Of a stretch of 64,000 bases of DNA, positions 34,823 to 47,006 are shown piece by piece. Origin of the DNA: Euglena gracilis. Its lineage: Eukaryota > Euglenida > Euglenophyceae > Euglenales. The notes below the pieces were generated by a model that saw nothing but the letters and a program-made list of their open reading frames with translations, made no database searches and had not been told where the DNA came from. Numbering within the stretch: the first letter of the stretch is position 1; each line of letters begins with the position of its first letter. Both the position numbers and the translations under genes were made by a program. The DNA lies in contig CP154956.1 in the NCBI GenBank assembly GCA_039621445.1, positions 38,838,553 through 38,902,552 of the forward strand, written 5' to 3'.

Positions 34823-35030
34823 CCCGGGCGGCAGCAGACTGCGTGTGCTCCTGGGGCTTGGGGCCGGACCAGTGGGCGGGGGAGGGGGACTGACGGGCGG
34901 GGCTGCCCGCCGTCGCGGAGGGGGCGGCAGCGGTGGTGGCGCTGTGGAGGGTCAGGTACGTGCAGGTGTACGTCTCTTCGCTGGTGTAGACGAATGCCGG
35001 CATCCAGGATGGCTTGCCCGCGGCCGTCCC
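34823..35030 (-). CDS. exon, Ser/Thr/Pro-rich
   Basis: The acceptor GGTATTTTTAG precedes G-GGG-ACG. The peptide is TAAGKPSWMPAFVYTSEETY, TCTYLTLHSATTAAAPSATA, then a Pro/Ser tail (SPARQSPSPAHWSGPKPQEH). The VYTSEETYTCTYLTLHS stretch looks like beta strands. No domain is recognised. Confidence 0.6.
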
Positions 35031-35228
35031 CTAAAAATACCTCTCCCCCACCCTGGGAAACTGTCATCTCAAGTGAGCCAGCAGTGGGGAGCCTGACAGT
35101 GTCAATTCCTGTCCTCGGGTGTGACAATTTCCCTGCGGGGGGGGGGGGGGCAGGTGCCGTGTGCGTGGATGCCGCTGGCACGGCTCACCACAGCAAAAAC
35201 CGGTATGCCCAAGCATGCCCCCGCCAAC

Positions 35229-35439
35229 CCCCAGCCTGGTCGGGGAGTAGTCGCCACCATCTGCGGACCGCCACGGCACCGAATCCCCCGTCGGGGGGCG
35301 GGGCTCCGCCGCGGCCGCTGTCGCCACCTCGGGGGAGTCCATCGGGGGCGGCGGGCCCTGCCGCGGCATCACCGAGGCGAGGGGGAGGGCGGCCGGCCAG
35401 CCGCACGCCTCGCGGACCCCGCCGTCACCATCGGCAACG
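35229..35439 (-). CDS. exon, Pro/Ala-rich, possible N-terminal region
   Basis: The acceptor CCCCATCCAG opens C-GTT-GCC. The peptide is VADGDGGVREACGWPAALPL, ASVMPRQGPPPPMDSPEVAT, AAAAEPRPPTGDSVPWRSAD. It is the furthest-upstream exon I see in the left half; ATG codons at MPRQ or MDSP could be starts. Confidence 0.5.
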
Positions 35440-38195
35440 CTGGATGGGGAGGGGGTGGGGGCGAGAGGGCTGCTGGATGTACCGCAGTGAAGCCACATGG
35501 GCGGCAGCGTACCGTTGGGGGGAAGGTGTGCTGCCAAATGGCCAAACACAAACCTTTGTGGGCATTTATGACTGGTTGGATGTGCAAGGCCTGCATCCCC
35601 TTTGTCTGGGGAGGCGGGGGTTAAAAACCCGCTTGGTTTGGTCCAGATCCGTTTTTTTTTTTTGCAAATGTTGATTCTCCAAACGGCAAGGGCATTGCGA
35701 TTGGCAATGAACTTTATAACGAAGAAAGCCACCAGCTTTTGATTTTCGGCCACATGAGTATGAAAACACTCAGTCCATGGCATGTGTGGAATTGTCGGTC
35801 ATAACACACACCCCAGCTCGCGTCACAGCACACCCACATGGAACTCCTGCTGAATGAAGACACTCCCTTGACAACAAGATTTTCTGGAAATGAAAAATAA
35901 TATCCCACAATTGTTTTTTTAGAAAATACAAAAAGTATACAAAGCCAAGCACCTCGAAAAATCAAAATGAATGAACAACGTGAGTAATTTTTTTGGTTAA
36001 GTATCGGAATCATCATTTAAATTGAACGAAATAAAGATGAGAAGAGCAGATTCGCTGCTATTCAGGGGAGGGATTTAGGCGCCGGGGGATGCTCTGTGTG
36101 AAGAGAATATCCAATGCATATCTTTGTCATTTGACAATATTTGACAACAAGGATTTGGTGGCGTACCCCACCTTGAAATTTTCATCTGAATTGATTTTAC
36201 AACCGTTTTTTTATTTTGGAGAACATTGAGCAGTCAAATTAAAAAATTTAAGCCAAACTTAAAGGCTTAATTTTTGGATTCTGAGTATTTTGCCTGTTTT
36301 TGAGATTCCTGCCAGGTCGAGCCCCTGAGCGCCCCCCCCCACCCCGAGGGCACCCATTTGGGTGGTTGTACATTCCAAATCCTTTTTGTTGAGGGAAAAA
36401 AAGGGTATTCTCTTTGACAGGGAGGTGGGGGTTTAAACCAGCCCCCCACCTTACAGACACGGGGGTGGGGAGACACCTCCTCCCACCTAAACAGCGGTAT
36501 GGCCAGAGTACAAAGTAACCATTTTCAGACCAAAAAGCAACGTTGGGCACTTTTTGGGCAAAAGTTTGCGAAATTGCTAAAATACTTCAATATTCCGTCG
36601 CAAATTGCCAGAAGGAAAACTCTGACCTTTGGGGGGTGGGGTCCTGAGAACCCCCAGGGGGGGGGTCGGGGAGGAACCCCTTTGGCAGGTGGCAAGGGTG
36701 ATCTGGAAATCCCCTTCAGTCATTCATTCTCCTTCCTGTCCAAAAAAAAATCACCTGAAACATTGGCAAAATCACAAAAATCGGTGGGGTTTCATCATTC
36801 AGGAAAAGCATCAAAATCAAATTTTAGGGGACCAATCAATACATGTGAGTGGTCCGGGTTCGTTTTAACGAGCGTGTCACAGCGTCACGTGGGAAGTGTT
36901 CCCCCCACCTTCCCCTCTCCATCTGCAGTCGCACATGTCTCTCTCCTACCAACCATCTGGATTCTGAGCGACCCATTGGTGAGTGAAATTCACCTGCCAC
37001 AACCACGTTTTCAGTTTAGGGGCCATTTCTAAGCACACCAAACCATCCCAACCCAATGCCGCTTGACATCACAGTCACCGGCCTCACAGAGAACCACCTG
37101 AACCCTGGGCCTGGGACGCCAACTTGTAAGTGACACTTGATATATACGTCAATTTTTACCATATGGTTTTTTGAACCACTTTTTTGGGGGGCTATCAGCC
37201 TTTTTTGGGCGGCATTTTCCGCCATTTGATTGTGGCTTTTATCAGTTTTGACCTTGTCGTTTTATTTTGAAAAAAGAGCAATCGATTCACAAAATTACTA
37301 CTATTGTGTCCAAAAAAAATTGCATCTGGCCGGGGGGAGGAGGGGTTGGACAAGCCTCGTGCCCAATTTCTCTCCCCCCCTTAAATGGGTGGCTCTTTGG
37401 CGTATGGAAGGGGGAATCTGGCCCGGAGGAAGAGCAGACAGGAAAAAATACATTGGAAAATATTGGAAAAATCCTGAAAATGCAGGATAAGTCCAATCCC
37501 CTCACCCAGGGGTTTCTTAAGCTGGAGGGGACCCTACCCTCCGGGGGGGGGGTCCAGCCAGCCAGCACCTGTTTTCCCACCAGCTCCCAGTCGGGCTGCG
37601 AACCCCGGGGGGGGGGGGGTTCGTTGACATAAAGTTCGGGCCAGCCTGGCAAAGCCAAGGTGGACCGAATTTTTTGGAGCACAGCACCAAAAACTTTTGG
37701 CGTTAACAATGGCTAAAATGGCCGTCTTTGAGGGGCTTTGGGCTTTCACCTCCGCATTTTGGCTGAAAATTCCAATTGGCTGTCTAGTCGCTGGACAAGG
37801 GTGGAGAGAGAAAACGGCCCGAAGAAATGATCCATCTCGCGAACCCATTTTTCAGGGAATTCCATTAGACAGTTAGTGTTCACATCAAATTTCGAGGTTT
37901 CCAATCTAAAAATTCAAAAACTTGAAAAATCCTAAACCCAAAATCGCGAAGTGAGTTAAAAAAGGAGCGTTAACAATGAAAAAAAAAAAAAAAAAAAAAA
38001 AACAAAAACAAAAATAACAAAATAAAATGAAAAAAAAAACGCATTCTTTCATTTTGGGGATTCCAAGAATTGGTGCAAATTGGTGAAAAAAATTTTTGGG
38101 CATTCTCTCGAGGAAATCAGAAATCTTATATTTTCCAGAAAAATAATGGACAAAATTTTGGGCAATTTTTTTTCCATGACAATTAAAAAAAATTC
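35440..38195. other. about 2.8 kb without a supported gene
   Basis: AT-rich to poly-G/C sequence with fragments of small elements (AAAAGTGCCATTTT-like near 36.5 kb; TTTCTTAAGCTGGAGGGGAC near 37.5 kb). No frame shows the exon codon bias. If 35.2-35.4 kb is the start of a gene, its promoter would lie here; I see no clear motif. Confidence 0.4.
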
Positions 38196-38547
38196 CCTGT
38201 TCAAGGGGTGGTCATTCACGGGAGGTAGGGCGACCGTTGGTAGGGTCGCGGCCAGCCACGGCCCACCGCAGCCCTACCAAAAAAAATTTTAGGTTGGGCC
38301 GCGGCATGCCGCGGCCCTACCAAATTTTTTTTTGGTAGGGCCGCGGTCAGCCGCGGCCCTACCATGTCCCAGCACAAAAGAACGTGGTTGGGTCGCGGCC
38401 GGCCGCGGCTGACTGCGGCCGGCCGCGACCCAACCTTCGGCAATGTTTTGGTAGGGTCGCGGCTGACCGCGGTCAACCGCGGTCGGCCGTGACCCTACCT
38501 TGAAAAAAAAAATGGTTGGGTCGCGGTTGGCCACGGCCGACCGCGAC

Positions 38548-38576
38548 CCTGAGGTCGTGGGTTCGATACCCACCTC
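38548..38576 (+). other. tRNA T-arm-like B-box sequence
   Basis: GAGGTCGTGGGTTCGATACC followed by CACCTC has the form of a variable loop plus T arm: stem GTGGG/CCCAC, loop TTCGATA, matching the B-box GGTTCRANNCC. No matching D arm or anticodon arm is seen upstream, so it is at most a tRNA-derived fragment. Confidence 0.4.
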
Positions 38577-38739
38577 GCATTCGAGAATGAACCTCAGGTT
38601 CCATACAAGCCTTTTTTAAGGGTCGGCTTTTGTTGTCAAAAACCACCATGTGGAATTTGGTCGTATCAGGGGGCGAATCACTTGTGTTGCCAACTCCAAG
38701 GGAGGGCTGTGGGGGGTGTTGGGCGTCTGGGGCGTGATA

Positions 38740-39500
38740 AATTGGCCCCTACAAGGTACCAGCTACCCCAAAGAGCCGCCCAACTAGGGTTAATACACAT
38801 GGGGGGACCCTCGCTCGGCGCCTTCGGCGCCTCGCTCGGGTCCCCCCATGTTTTTAACCCTAGTTGGGCGGCTCTTTGGGTTCGCTGGGCACCTTGTAGC
38901 GACCAATATAACAACGTTGAGCGGAAAATGTTCTGCTGTTTGGATGAAAATCGCAACCCTAACCCTACTCCTTCAAATAACCTCATGAATTATTTTTGGC
39001 CACAGTGAAACGCCATTAGGAAATTCTTTGCCAGTAATAAAAAAAATAAAAAAGGAAAAAACAAAAATAAAATAAAGTTAAAAAATAAAAAATAAAAAAG
39101 GTCACGTGAAGTCACATGAAGTGTGGGGGGGATGGGGGGGTATGGGGGGTGTGGGGGGTGTGGGGGGGGGGGGGGGGGCGGGGGGGTGGGGGGGGTCTAG
39201 GGCGTGATAAATTGGCCCCTACAAGGTACCAGCTACCCCAAAGAGCCGCCCAACTAGGGTTAATACACATGGGGGGACCCTCGCTCGGCGCCTTCGGCGC
39301 CTCGCTCGGGTCCCCCCACGTGTATTAACCCTAGTTGGGCGGCTCTTTGGGTTCGCTGGGCACCTTGTAGAGACCAATATAACAACGTTGAGCGGAAAAT
39401 GTTCTGCTGTTTGGATGAAAATCGCAACCCTAACCCTATTCCTTCAAAAAACCTCATGAATTCTTTTTGGCCACAGTGAAACGCCATTAGGAAATTCTTT
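38740..39500. repeat. direct duplication carrying two hairpin elements
   Basis: GGGCGTGATAAATTGGCCCC...hairpin...TTCTGCTGTTTGGATGAAAA...ACGCCATTAGGAAATTCTTT occurs twice (about 38,729-39,035 and 39,199-39,512), separated by an AT/poly-G spacer. The two hairpins differ in the right arm (TTTTTAA against GTATTAA). Confidence 0.9.
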
Positions 39501-40196
39501 GCCAGTAATAATGGCAGGGGTGGAATCCATTCTGCAGGAGGCGAAGGGTTTCCTGTGGGGATCTTTCGTCCCTAAAAGAATATGGAGAGGAATTTACTTT
39601 TTAAATGCATATTTTTCATTGTACTATTATTTACAAGTACGCCATGGTTTTGGTATTATGTGGAGCCAATTACCAACTGCCACGGAGAGCGTATCACCGT
39701 GGGTCTCAGAATAGGCTCGAAGGCTGGATCGGTGGCTGGCAGAACAGTGCTCGGACAGTCATGGGAGGTGGGGCCGCGGTCGGCCGCGGCCGACCGCGAC
39801 CCCACCAAAAAAATGCATTTGGTAGGGCCGCGGCTGACCGCGGCCGGCCGCGACCCAACCAAAAAAATGCTTTTGGTAGGGCGCGGCTGACCGCGGTCCC
39901 ACCAAAAAAAAAATTTGGTCGGGCCGCGGCCGGCCGCGGCCCTACCAAATCAAAATTCTGAGAGCCAAAATTGGCTGTGGTAGGGTCGCGGTCGGCCGCG
40001 GCCCTACCAAAATCCTGTTTTGGTAGGTTGACGGCCGGCCGCGGCCGGCCGCGGCACCCACCTCCCACGAACCTACCTCCCGTGGCATCCCACCCCTGTT
40101 CAAGCCCCCCCCCCCGGGCTAGCAGATGCAGTTGCAAGAATTGTGGCTGTGTTGCACCCGTTTCTTGAAAGTCTCTACTTCCAGAGATAACCCACA

Positions 40197-40658
40197 TTGA
40201 CTCGCATGCAAAGCACAGCAAACGGAACTGTACACACGATCCGTGGCGCGGATGAGGTCAATGTGGTGCGGAGGGATCGGCATTGGGAGGGCGGGGAACC
40301 GACTATATTAACACTGCAAGGCAGCGCCAACCCGTACAGAGACGAGGCGAATATCCCAGGGAGGGGGGGAGTGACACATGTGCACAACGATCAGTGGGGG
40401 CCGTCCGGGACGACCCATGTCCTCGACAAGATTTGGGGAGCGAAGAAGGGCAGAGCAAGCTGCCTCCCCTGCGAGGATTCTTGGCCCTGTGTGAAGGACA
40501 GGTCTCAGCCGGAGTCGTCGAAGCCACGCGAGCTGCGGGCCAGCCGCTCTGCTGCGGGCAGGGGTGGGCCGGGGCCAGGCGATGAACCCTGGGAGGGTTT
40601 GGGAGGAGAGCCGGACGGCGGTGGGGTTCACGCCGGGGAGGGAGGTGCTGGCCGCTGA
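40197..40658 (+). other. 153-codon open frame, doubtful coding
   Basis: Open on the plus strand (for example DEVNVVRRDRHWEGGEPTIL, THVHNDQWGPSGTTHVLDKI). It lacks the strong GC3 bias of the exons, starts with TTG, and no family is recognised. It may be chance, or an old gene fragment between two mobile elements. Confidence 0.2.
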
Positions 40659-41190
40659 ATGGCGAAGAGGACGGAAGCGCAAAAAGGAATGGAGTTGCAT
40701 GTGCTAAGATTGGCCAAAGAAAACAGAGACAAAGGATGGCCTGTTGACACAATTACATATTGGACATCCTTAATTTTTTAGTTTTTTCTGAAACACTGTG
40801 GTTTTGGAAAATATTAAAGACCCAAATCTTCACACACCGTCGTTGGTTGAATCAGGGGGGGGGTGAACCCAACGATAACCTGACGATGCACGACTCCTGC
40901 TTGAAATGGCCATGGATCGTGCCACCAGGTGCCTGACAACAACGATGGAGTTGCCTGCGATGGTCCATGATGGTCGATGATCCATTCCTCTTCCTCTGAT
41001 TCCAAGGATTCTTTTGAGAATCAGCCCGCCCCTGAGCTGTGGGTCGGAGTACTTGTATTCGCCCTCCAGCCGCCCGACATCCTGCCGACGCTTCTCCAAC
41101 CACGGCAGGGCAATATAGGGGCAGGGGCTCGGGGGGAGGGGGGGGGTGGCTCACCCGAGGGTCAATTCTGACAGTCTGAGGTTCAACAGA

Positions 41191-43812
41191 CTTAGGCGGC
41201 GCGAATTGCCCAACCAATTTTTGCGTTTTTTGACGTTTTTTGGCTGTTTTGAAACCCCCCTAAAAGGGCACAAAATTTTAAGTTGAGAGGGGTGTGTTGC
41301 AGCTTTGGGCAAAAATTTTCCGAAAGTGGTTTTGCGCGGTATTCCGCTTAAACGATTTACGATTGTGTGTGAATTTCGTGAGTTGGGGTGTACTAGAAAC
41401 GTTGGAAACGGCTCAGAAAACACTGACTTTGAATGGTGTGACATGGGGCTGTGTGTCCATGGTTTATGTTATTAACAGTATTTGAGAAACGAATGAACAT
41501 TGCAAGCGTGCGCGGATAACCGCGTAAAACGAAACAAGAGGTGACAGACGACGGAGTTAAATGTTTAGGCGGATATCCGCGCAGAATAAACATGTACGTG
41601 GATTACCGCCTAAACGAGAAAACAAAGAATGGTACGCGGATTACCGCGTACAATAACACAAACCGTTGATGATTGGTTGGAGGCATGGGGGGGGGGGGCA
41701 TACCAGCTGTGAGGTCAGAGAAGTCAGGCGGGAAACCGCCTGACCAGGTTAAGGGTGGGCAGAAAAAGCAAAGCATTTGTGGACGATGGGATGGGGGTGG
41801 AAGATGGAAACCATCCTAGAAATGAAGTCTGCTGGTTTGTTTGCAAAGCTTTGCAACCCTACTTGTGACACCAGTCGCAGGGGTGAACCTTTGCGGAGGA
41901 CACCGACGACAGACTTTGTTTCCAGGCTGCCAGGCAGTTTTGCAACTGAATGGTGTCTGGCGTGTTGTAGTGAGTTTGAGGGGTGGAGGTTTATGGAAAC
42001 CAGGGAGAGGAGATTGCACCAGCAGGGTTTGACCAAACGAGGAGAGACGGACAGCCCTTAAACTTGGGCACTCAGAGCAGGGGTGGTTTCCAAAAGGACC
42101 GGACACACTTGTGCTGAGGGTGGTTACATGGATGGAAGCCAGATGCATCGGGTCAAACATCGTCCCGGCGTTGGTTGAGAACGACCGCCTTCTGGTTTAC
42201 CCCCCTCCCACACGGCTTCTGACTGCGGAGACCACCGTTGCCTCCCCCGGAGGCATGTTGCCGACCCCGAAGGAGGAAGAGTCAGAAAAAAAGAGGTGGT
42301 TTGGGCATTCTGTCTGAATTTCAGCAAAAACTGCAGCTTTTCAAAGGAAAAATGCTGTGAAACTCTTTCAAACCGCAATTAAAAAGGCCTTGAATTTTTC
42401 AGAACTTGGAGGACTCCTTCCCAAAACCCTACAAAATTGTTCGATTGCTGCCACCAGCTGCTGAAACAGGCGTTTCTCCGTCTGTATCTTGAATCACTTC
42501 TTCGTCAGCCTTCCCCAAACCCTGATTTTGGGCCACAAACACCGTTGGGTTCCGGGAGGAGGGCGCTGGGAGGTGCTTTTGTTCCTCCTGAGAAATCAAC
42601 CTCAGATTTTTGGCTATTTTTCGGGACAATAACAAAATATCTTCTCTAGCGCAGCTCACCCAGCCTGGCAACTGACACGTGCGTTCCACTGCTGTCCCTG
42701 CGGCCACCCCTTCACCTCACCACTGGCCCGGGGGAACATTACCGCCTCCTCATTGGAGAGGAGGGTGTCCACTTCCTGCTCAAATGCCAGGCGGGTTTCC
42801 GCCTGCTCGGGTACTTGCTGTCCCGCCGCAGCAGTCACAGATTCCTTTCAACCTGTCTCACCCAACTTTCAAAAACGATGTCGCCACACGTCACCACCGA
42901 CACCGACAATACTGGGACACCGAAATATCACAAACACAACCCATCAGAACAGCAACAAGCTCCACGCGGGTTTCCGCACAAACCTCATCTGTGCGGAAAC
43001 CCGCGCAAAGCAAAAGAGAAGTACGCGGATAACCGCCCACTGCTACCATTCACCAACGTCTCAAAATCCCCTCCCTCTCCCCCAAACTTGTTCATTAACA
43101 ACTCCACGTGATGACCGACTTCTGGAGGCTTCAGCGTGTTCCCACTTCCCGCTCCCACATGTCATCCACAAACACGAACTGTTCTCAAACCCTTCTGCGC
43201 GGGTTTCCGCCTGAGGAATCATCACTTCTTTACGCGGTAAACCGCCTAACCTCATTTTTACCCATTATTCCCAGTCCAGTCCCCTCCGTAAGGCCAGCAT
43301 CCCTTCATCACAAAAACAAATTTTGCGCGGTATACCGCCTAAAACATCCCTTCCAGAAATTACAGCATCTTTTGGACAGTGTTGTCCGATCACGTCCCCC
43401 ATCACTGGACCTCGGGACTCACGAGAGGTTCAAAAATGCGCGGGTTGCTTAAGCGGTTGCCTCTTCTTCACCTGCAACACCGTGTCACCCCCCCCTCCAG
43501 AGGGGGGGTCTGGTAGCATCGCCAAACAACCGGGGCTCCAGTGGCCAGGTGCTCTCCCACTGTTTTCTGTTTTTCAAATTTTAGGGCGTTCCAGGGGGGT
43601 GTTTTCCAAAACCCCCCTAAAACGACCATAAATTTTCAAAATCGTCATTTTGTCAAAATGCCTAAAATGGACCCAAAACCACCCAAAATTTTGTGCTGGT
43701 GTCACCCTCTCAAAATTTTGGGCACGAAACGGTGGGGTATGGTACACGGAAACCCGCGCACCCCAAACGCTGAAAAAATCGCAAAAAATTTGGGCAATTC
43801 GCGCCGCCTAAG
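41191..43812. mobile_element. CTTAG-family TIR element, type B
   Basis: Left end CTTAGGCGGCGCGAATTGCC, exact inverse at 43,789-43,812, flanked by the 5-bp duplication ACAGA (41,186-41,190 and 43,813-43,817). The body has at least eleven GCGG-N4-CCGC palindromes: 41,336, 41,512, 41,569, 41,636, 41,728, 42,791, 42,966, 42,993, 43,025, 43,199, 43,234 and 43,327, plus variants (41,598; 43,746). Many are followed by CTAAA or GTAAA. No transposase is visible. One exon-like segment lies at 42,659-42,832. Confidence 0.92.
42659..42832 (-). pseudogene. exon-like segment inside type B element (possible captured host fragment)
   Basis: A minus-strand frame reads VPEQAETRLAFEQEVDTLLS, NEEAVMFPRASG and is followed by GTGAGG, a good donor. 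An AG (GGGACAG) precedes it. The Glu/Gln/Ala style is like the host coiled-coil exons. It overlaps one 12-bp palindrome, so chance openness cannot be excluded. Confidence 0.3.
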
Positions 43813-43819
43813 ACAGAAC

Positions 43820-44790
43820 CTAGATTTAAAGAAAACACACTGTACATCGGGGGGTCAGTCATAAAAAATATAATTTATTTTGAAATATTATTAATTCATG
43901 CATATCACAAAATAAAATGACGTGCCTCCCCCCCCCTTGTCCAATGACCGCTAATATTCGTTTCTGACCGGGGGGGGGGGGGGGCGGTCGTTAAAATGGC
44001 CAATGTTCGTCTCTGACCAGGGGGTCGTTAGACAAGGGGGGGGATTTCCAGCGCGTCTCACTGAAAATTTTTGGCGCTTCGCGCCTGACAACAGCCAATC
44101 TCATGCATTGGCTCTCAACCCAGCAAAATGACCACAAAAAACCCAAAATTGACCACAAAAAGCCCCCAAAAGCAACCAAAATCACCATAGATGGCTTCAA
44201 ATAACCTAAAATTGCCTAAAAACGCCAGCAATGTCCACAAAAAAATGCGGGAAAAACCCCAAAATCAGCAAAATGGTGCAAAATGGCAAGAACTGCAAGG
44301 TCACCATTCGAGCGACGATTTAAAGAAAACACACTGTACATGGGGGTGGTCATCAAAATATAATTTATTTTGAAAAAAAATTCATGCACACAATAAAAAT
44401 GACTCCTCCCCCCCCTTGTCCAATGACCGCTAATATTCGTTTCTGACCGGGGGGGGGGGGGGGGGGGTCGTAAAAAAGGCCAATGTGTCTCTGACCAGGG
44501 TCGGGTTAGACCACAGGGGGGCGCCCCCTCACTGAAAATTTTTGCACGCAAACAGCAAAATGCATCCTCAACCAGCAATGACCACAAAAACCCAAAATGA
44601 CCACAAAAAAAGCCCCAAACAAAACAACCAAAATCACCAAATAAACTCACAAAAATAAAAAAAAAAAAAAACACAAAAATTCACAAAAAAACAAAAAATG
44701 GCAAAACTGCAAAAAACCATTCGCAAGATGAGAACATGGGTAGGGTCAACATCCAAGACAAAGAAGATGCAAAAAAATCAAAAGCAAAAA
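43820..44790. repeat. about 490-bp tandem duplication containing GTCCAATGACC-type element ends
   Basis: TTAAAGAAAACACACTGTAC...ATAATTTATTTTGAAA...CCCTTGTCCAATGACCGCTA...AAAATGACCACAAAAA occurs at 43,829 and again at 44,319. The second copy is shortened. A further GTCGTTGGACAAGGGGG end lies at 44,805-44,850. Confidence 0.8.
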
Positions 44791-45394
44791 ACAGACATTC
44801 AAGGGGGGGTTGTTGGACAAGCCCGGTCGTTGGACAAGGGGGGGGGGGGGAGGTATTGGTCAATGAATTTCATCTACTTGGGTCACCAGATGGTGGTGGG
44901 GTCCCAGCTACCCGACCTGGTCAGGGCTGCACAGTGCAGGAAAGCGGTGGACCCCCCACCGGGGACGACCCCCCCACCCACCATTGCACCCGCACAAAGA
45001 CAATTTTGACCTAAAAATCGGCGCCCCCAAAAATACGGGAAGGCCTGATGTGGGGAGGGGGTCACCCCCCATCCACCAGGATGGCGGTGGCAGGGGTCGA
45101 TACCCCCCCACCCACCAACCATAGGGTTTTGAGGATTCCCGTACAGTCCTGCCCGGCGCAGCACCCTGGGGGGGGGCAAGGTCCCAGGTTCACTTGGTGA
45201 CCTCGGGGGGGGGGGGGCACTTTCTCCGGGGCCAACCCCCTCCCCCCGGAGATACCCACCCAGCTACCCACCCAAAATCGGCCGAAAACCCAAAAAAAAT
45301 TTTCGGCCCGGCTTTCGGGATCCCTCCCCTGTGGCGGTCCGGCCCCAGACCCACCCGAGAGGTCTTCCAAGTTAACAAGACGCCTGTTGGTGAG

Positions 45395-45675
45395 CGCAGT
45401 TGACCTGCAGGCACTGGGGTGAATGTTGAGTGGGGCACAAGAGGCACGCCCCATGCCGCCCTGGCCTCCGCGCAGCGGGGCGGTGCGGTGCGGGTGCTGG
45501 CCCCGAGGCGCCCCCGGCCGGTGTCGGCGGAGCCCCAGGACTGGCCCATGCGGGACCGCCCGGTGGAGGTGGGCCGCGCGCTGACGGGGGTGGTGGCCGC
45601 GGACCCGTCCCGCGCCGGGGAGCCCCGCAGCGGTGGCGCCAGCCGCTGCCGCCGTGGCGCGGAGGCTCGATCGGG
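45395..45675 (-). CDS. GC-rich exon, strand ambiguous (S/T/P-rich if minus)
   Basis: The minus reading includes GSAATTPVSARPTSTGRSRM and GRLGASTRTAPPRCAEARAA. The plus reading includes RVLAPRRPRPVSAEPQDWPM and RDRPVEVGRALTGVVAADPS. Both share the same third-codon positions, so GC3 cannot decide. Minus is preferred because all neighbouring exons are minus. A plus acceptor (TTGACCTGCAG) also exists. Confidence 0.45.
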
Positions 45676-45931
45676 CGGCAAAGGAGACCAGGGGCAAACC
45701 CTGCATGCACAGGGAAAACCAATGGCCGGCGCATCAAGAATTAGGAAGGCACGGGTGCGTTAAAAGCACAGAAAGCCTGCTTTCCCCCATCTGGGCTGCG
45801 AAAGATTCATTGATTCGAACAGCACCTCTCTGAGCACCGGGTTTGAACTGGAGGACCAGAGGGAGAGGGAGAGGGAGGGGAGGAGTCAGGCTTTCCGCCA
45901 CCCAAAAAGGGATCAGTCTGGGGCGTCGCAC

Positions 45932-46049
45932 GTCCCCCGGAAACCACCGGGCAGGGGGCTGTTCAGGACGGGCGAGTTGGGGTCCACACTGCCCCGCTGG
46001 GCTGGACCCAGGCGGGGCCGGCCTTCTCCCCAGGGACCTGATTGGGGCC
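45932..46049 (-). CDS. probable exon, Pro/Ser/Gly-rich tail
   Basis: The acceptor GGTTAGGGGTTCAG opens GG-CCC-CAA. The peptide is GEGRPRLGPAQRGSVDPNSP, VLNSPLPGGFRGTCDAPD; donor GTGCGA before the end of the open frame. Likely disordered tail after the PDZ-like domain. Confidence 0.5.
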
Positions 46050-46182
46050 CTGAACCCCTAACCCAGGCTCGACGGGCTCCCGTTTCGCGACCATTCTTTC
46101 TCCTTTGCCGCCGGCCAGGGTGTACCTGCAGGGGGATCAGAGTGCACCTGTGAGTGAGTGAGCGAGTGAGTGAAGCTACGTG

Positions 46183-46371
<189 letters not shown>

Positions 46372-46732
46372 TAAAATGCCACAATATTGCAGTGTGTGTG
46401 GCTGCCTGACATCCGTGTGGATGTCGCGGCGCTGAAGCACTTGTTTGGCAGGTCCGGACCACAGATTCACTGCCAGGTGTGCCACCACCACCGGGGTGGT
46501 TAGATTTTTGAGAGTGGGCTGCTCCCCCCCTCTCGGGGTGGAAACAGCCATAGGTCAGTTTGCCGGGCCAAACAGCAGCTGAAAAAAATGTCGAACGGGC
46601 TTTCGAATTTCGGGTGGCTTATGGCGTTCAGCAGGACTCCATCCGCAATGTGCCCCCTTTTCCGTTCTGAACAGTGGACGCACACTGATTTAGTGGGAAA
46701 GGCTTCCATCAAATCCTCCACCCCCCAAACAC

Positions 46733-47006
46733 TGCCAGCCCATAATGCAAATCCCTCGTGGCGGCCGGCCGGCCTGGCCGAGTCGGAGCGCTCCGGCGGA
46801 GGCTTCAGGCGGAAGTTGTGGAGCGTCACCCGCTGGGAGTGGCCGCGGCCGGGGGTGAAGGCGGCGCGGTCCACCTCGCTGGTCTGCAGCGTCAGCGCCA
46901 GCGGCTTCCCGGCGCGGATCACAGCGAGGGCCACCGTCTGCCCGGGCACCAGCCGGGCCGCCGCCGCCTTGAACTCCGCGAGGGACCGCGTGGGCTGCTT
47001 GTTGGG
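46733..47006 (-). CDS. PDZ-like domain, C-terminal half, plus linker
   Basis: The acceptor GTCGGCCCTGCAG precedes CCC AAC AAG. The peptide PNKQPTRSLAEFKAAAARLV-PGQTVALAVIRAGKPLALTL matches the second half of a PDZ domain as found in HtrA/Deg-type proteins (helix, then PGQTVxLxVxRxGK). It continues FTPGRGHSQRVTLHNFRLKP. It joins in phase 0 to the 51,390-51,530 exon across an intron packed with nested mobile elements. No protease domain is visible nearby, so an HtrA identity is not shown. Confidence 0.75.

Larger units (their letters stand above)
38206..40094. mobile_element. GGCCGCGG-array TIR element, complete 1.9-kb copy
   Basis: Flanked by the 10-bp repeat CCTGTTCAAG (38,196-38,205 and 40,095-40,104). 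Ends GGTCATTCACGGGAGGTAGG and CTACCTCCCGTGGCATCCC are inverted. Arrays of GGTAGGGCCGCGGTCAGCCG palindromes sit at 38,230-38,555 and 39,765-40,055. The centre holds two hairpin elements in a tandem duplication. A TSD of 9-10 bp suggests a Mutator-type transposase acting in trans (inference). Confidence 0.87.

Noticed and set aside
40197-40658. 153-codon plus-strand gene between two mobile elements
   Set aside because: No GC3 bias, no ATG at the start, no family match; kept only as a low-confidence note.
41777-42317. Plus-strand frames of 60-95 codons in the type B element
   Set aside because: No codon bias, no shared motif and no evidence of a transposase; treated as chance.
46733-47006. Calling the PDZ gene an HtrA/Deg protease
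   Set aside because: Only PDZ-like halves are seen; there is no serine protease catalytic triad or GNSGG-type motif in the window.
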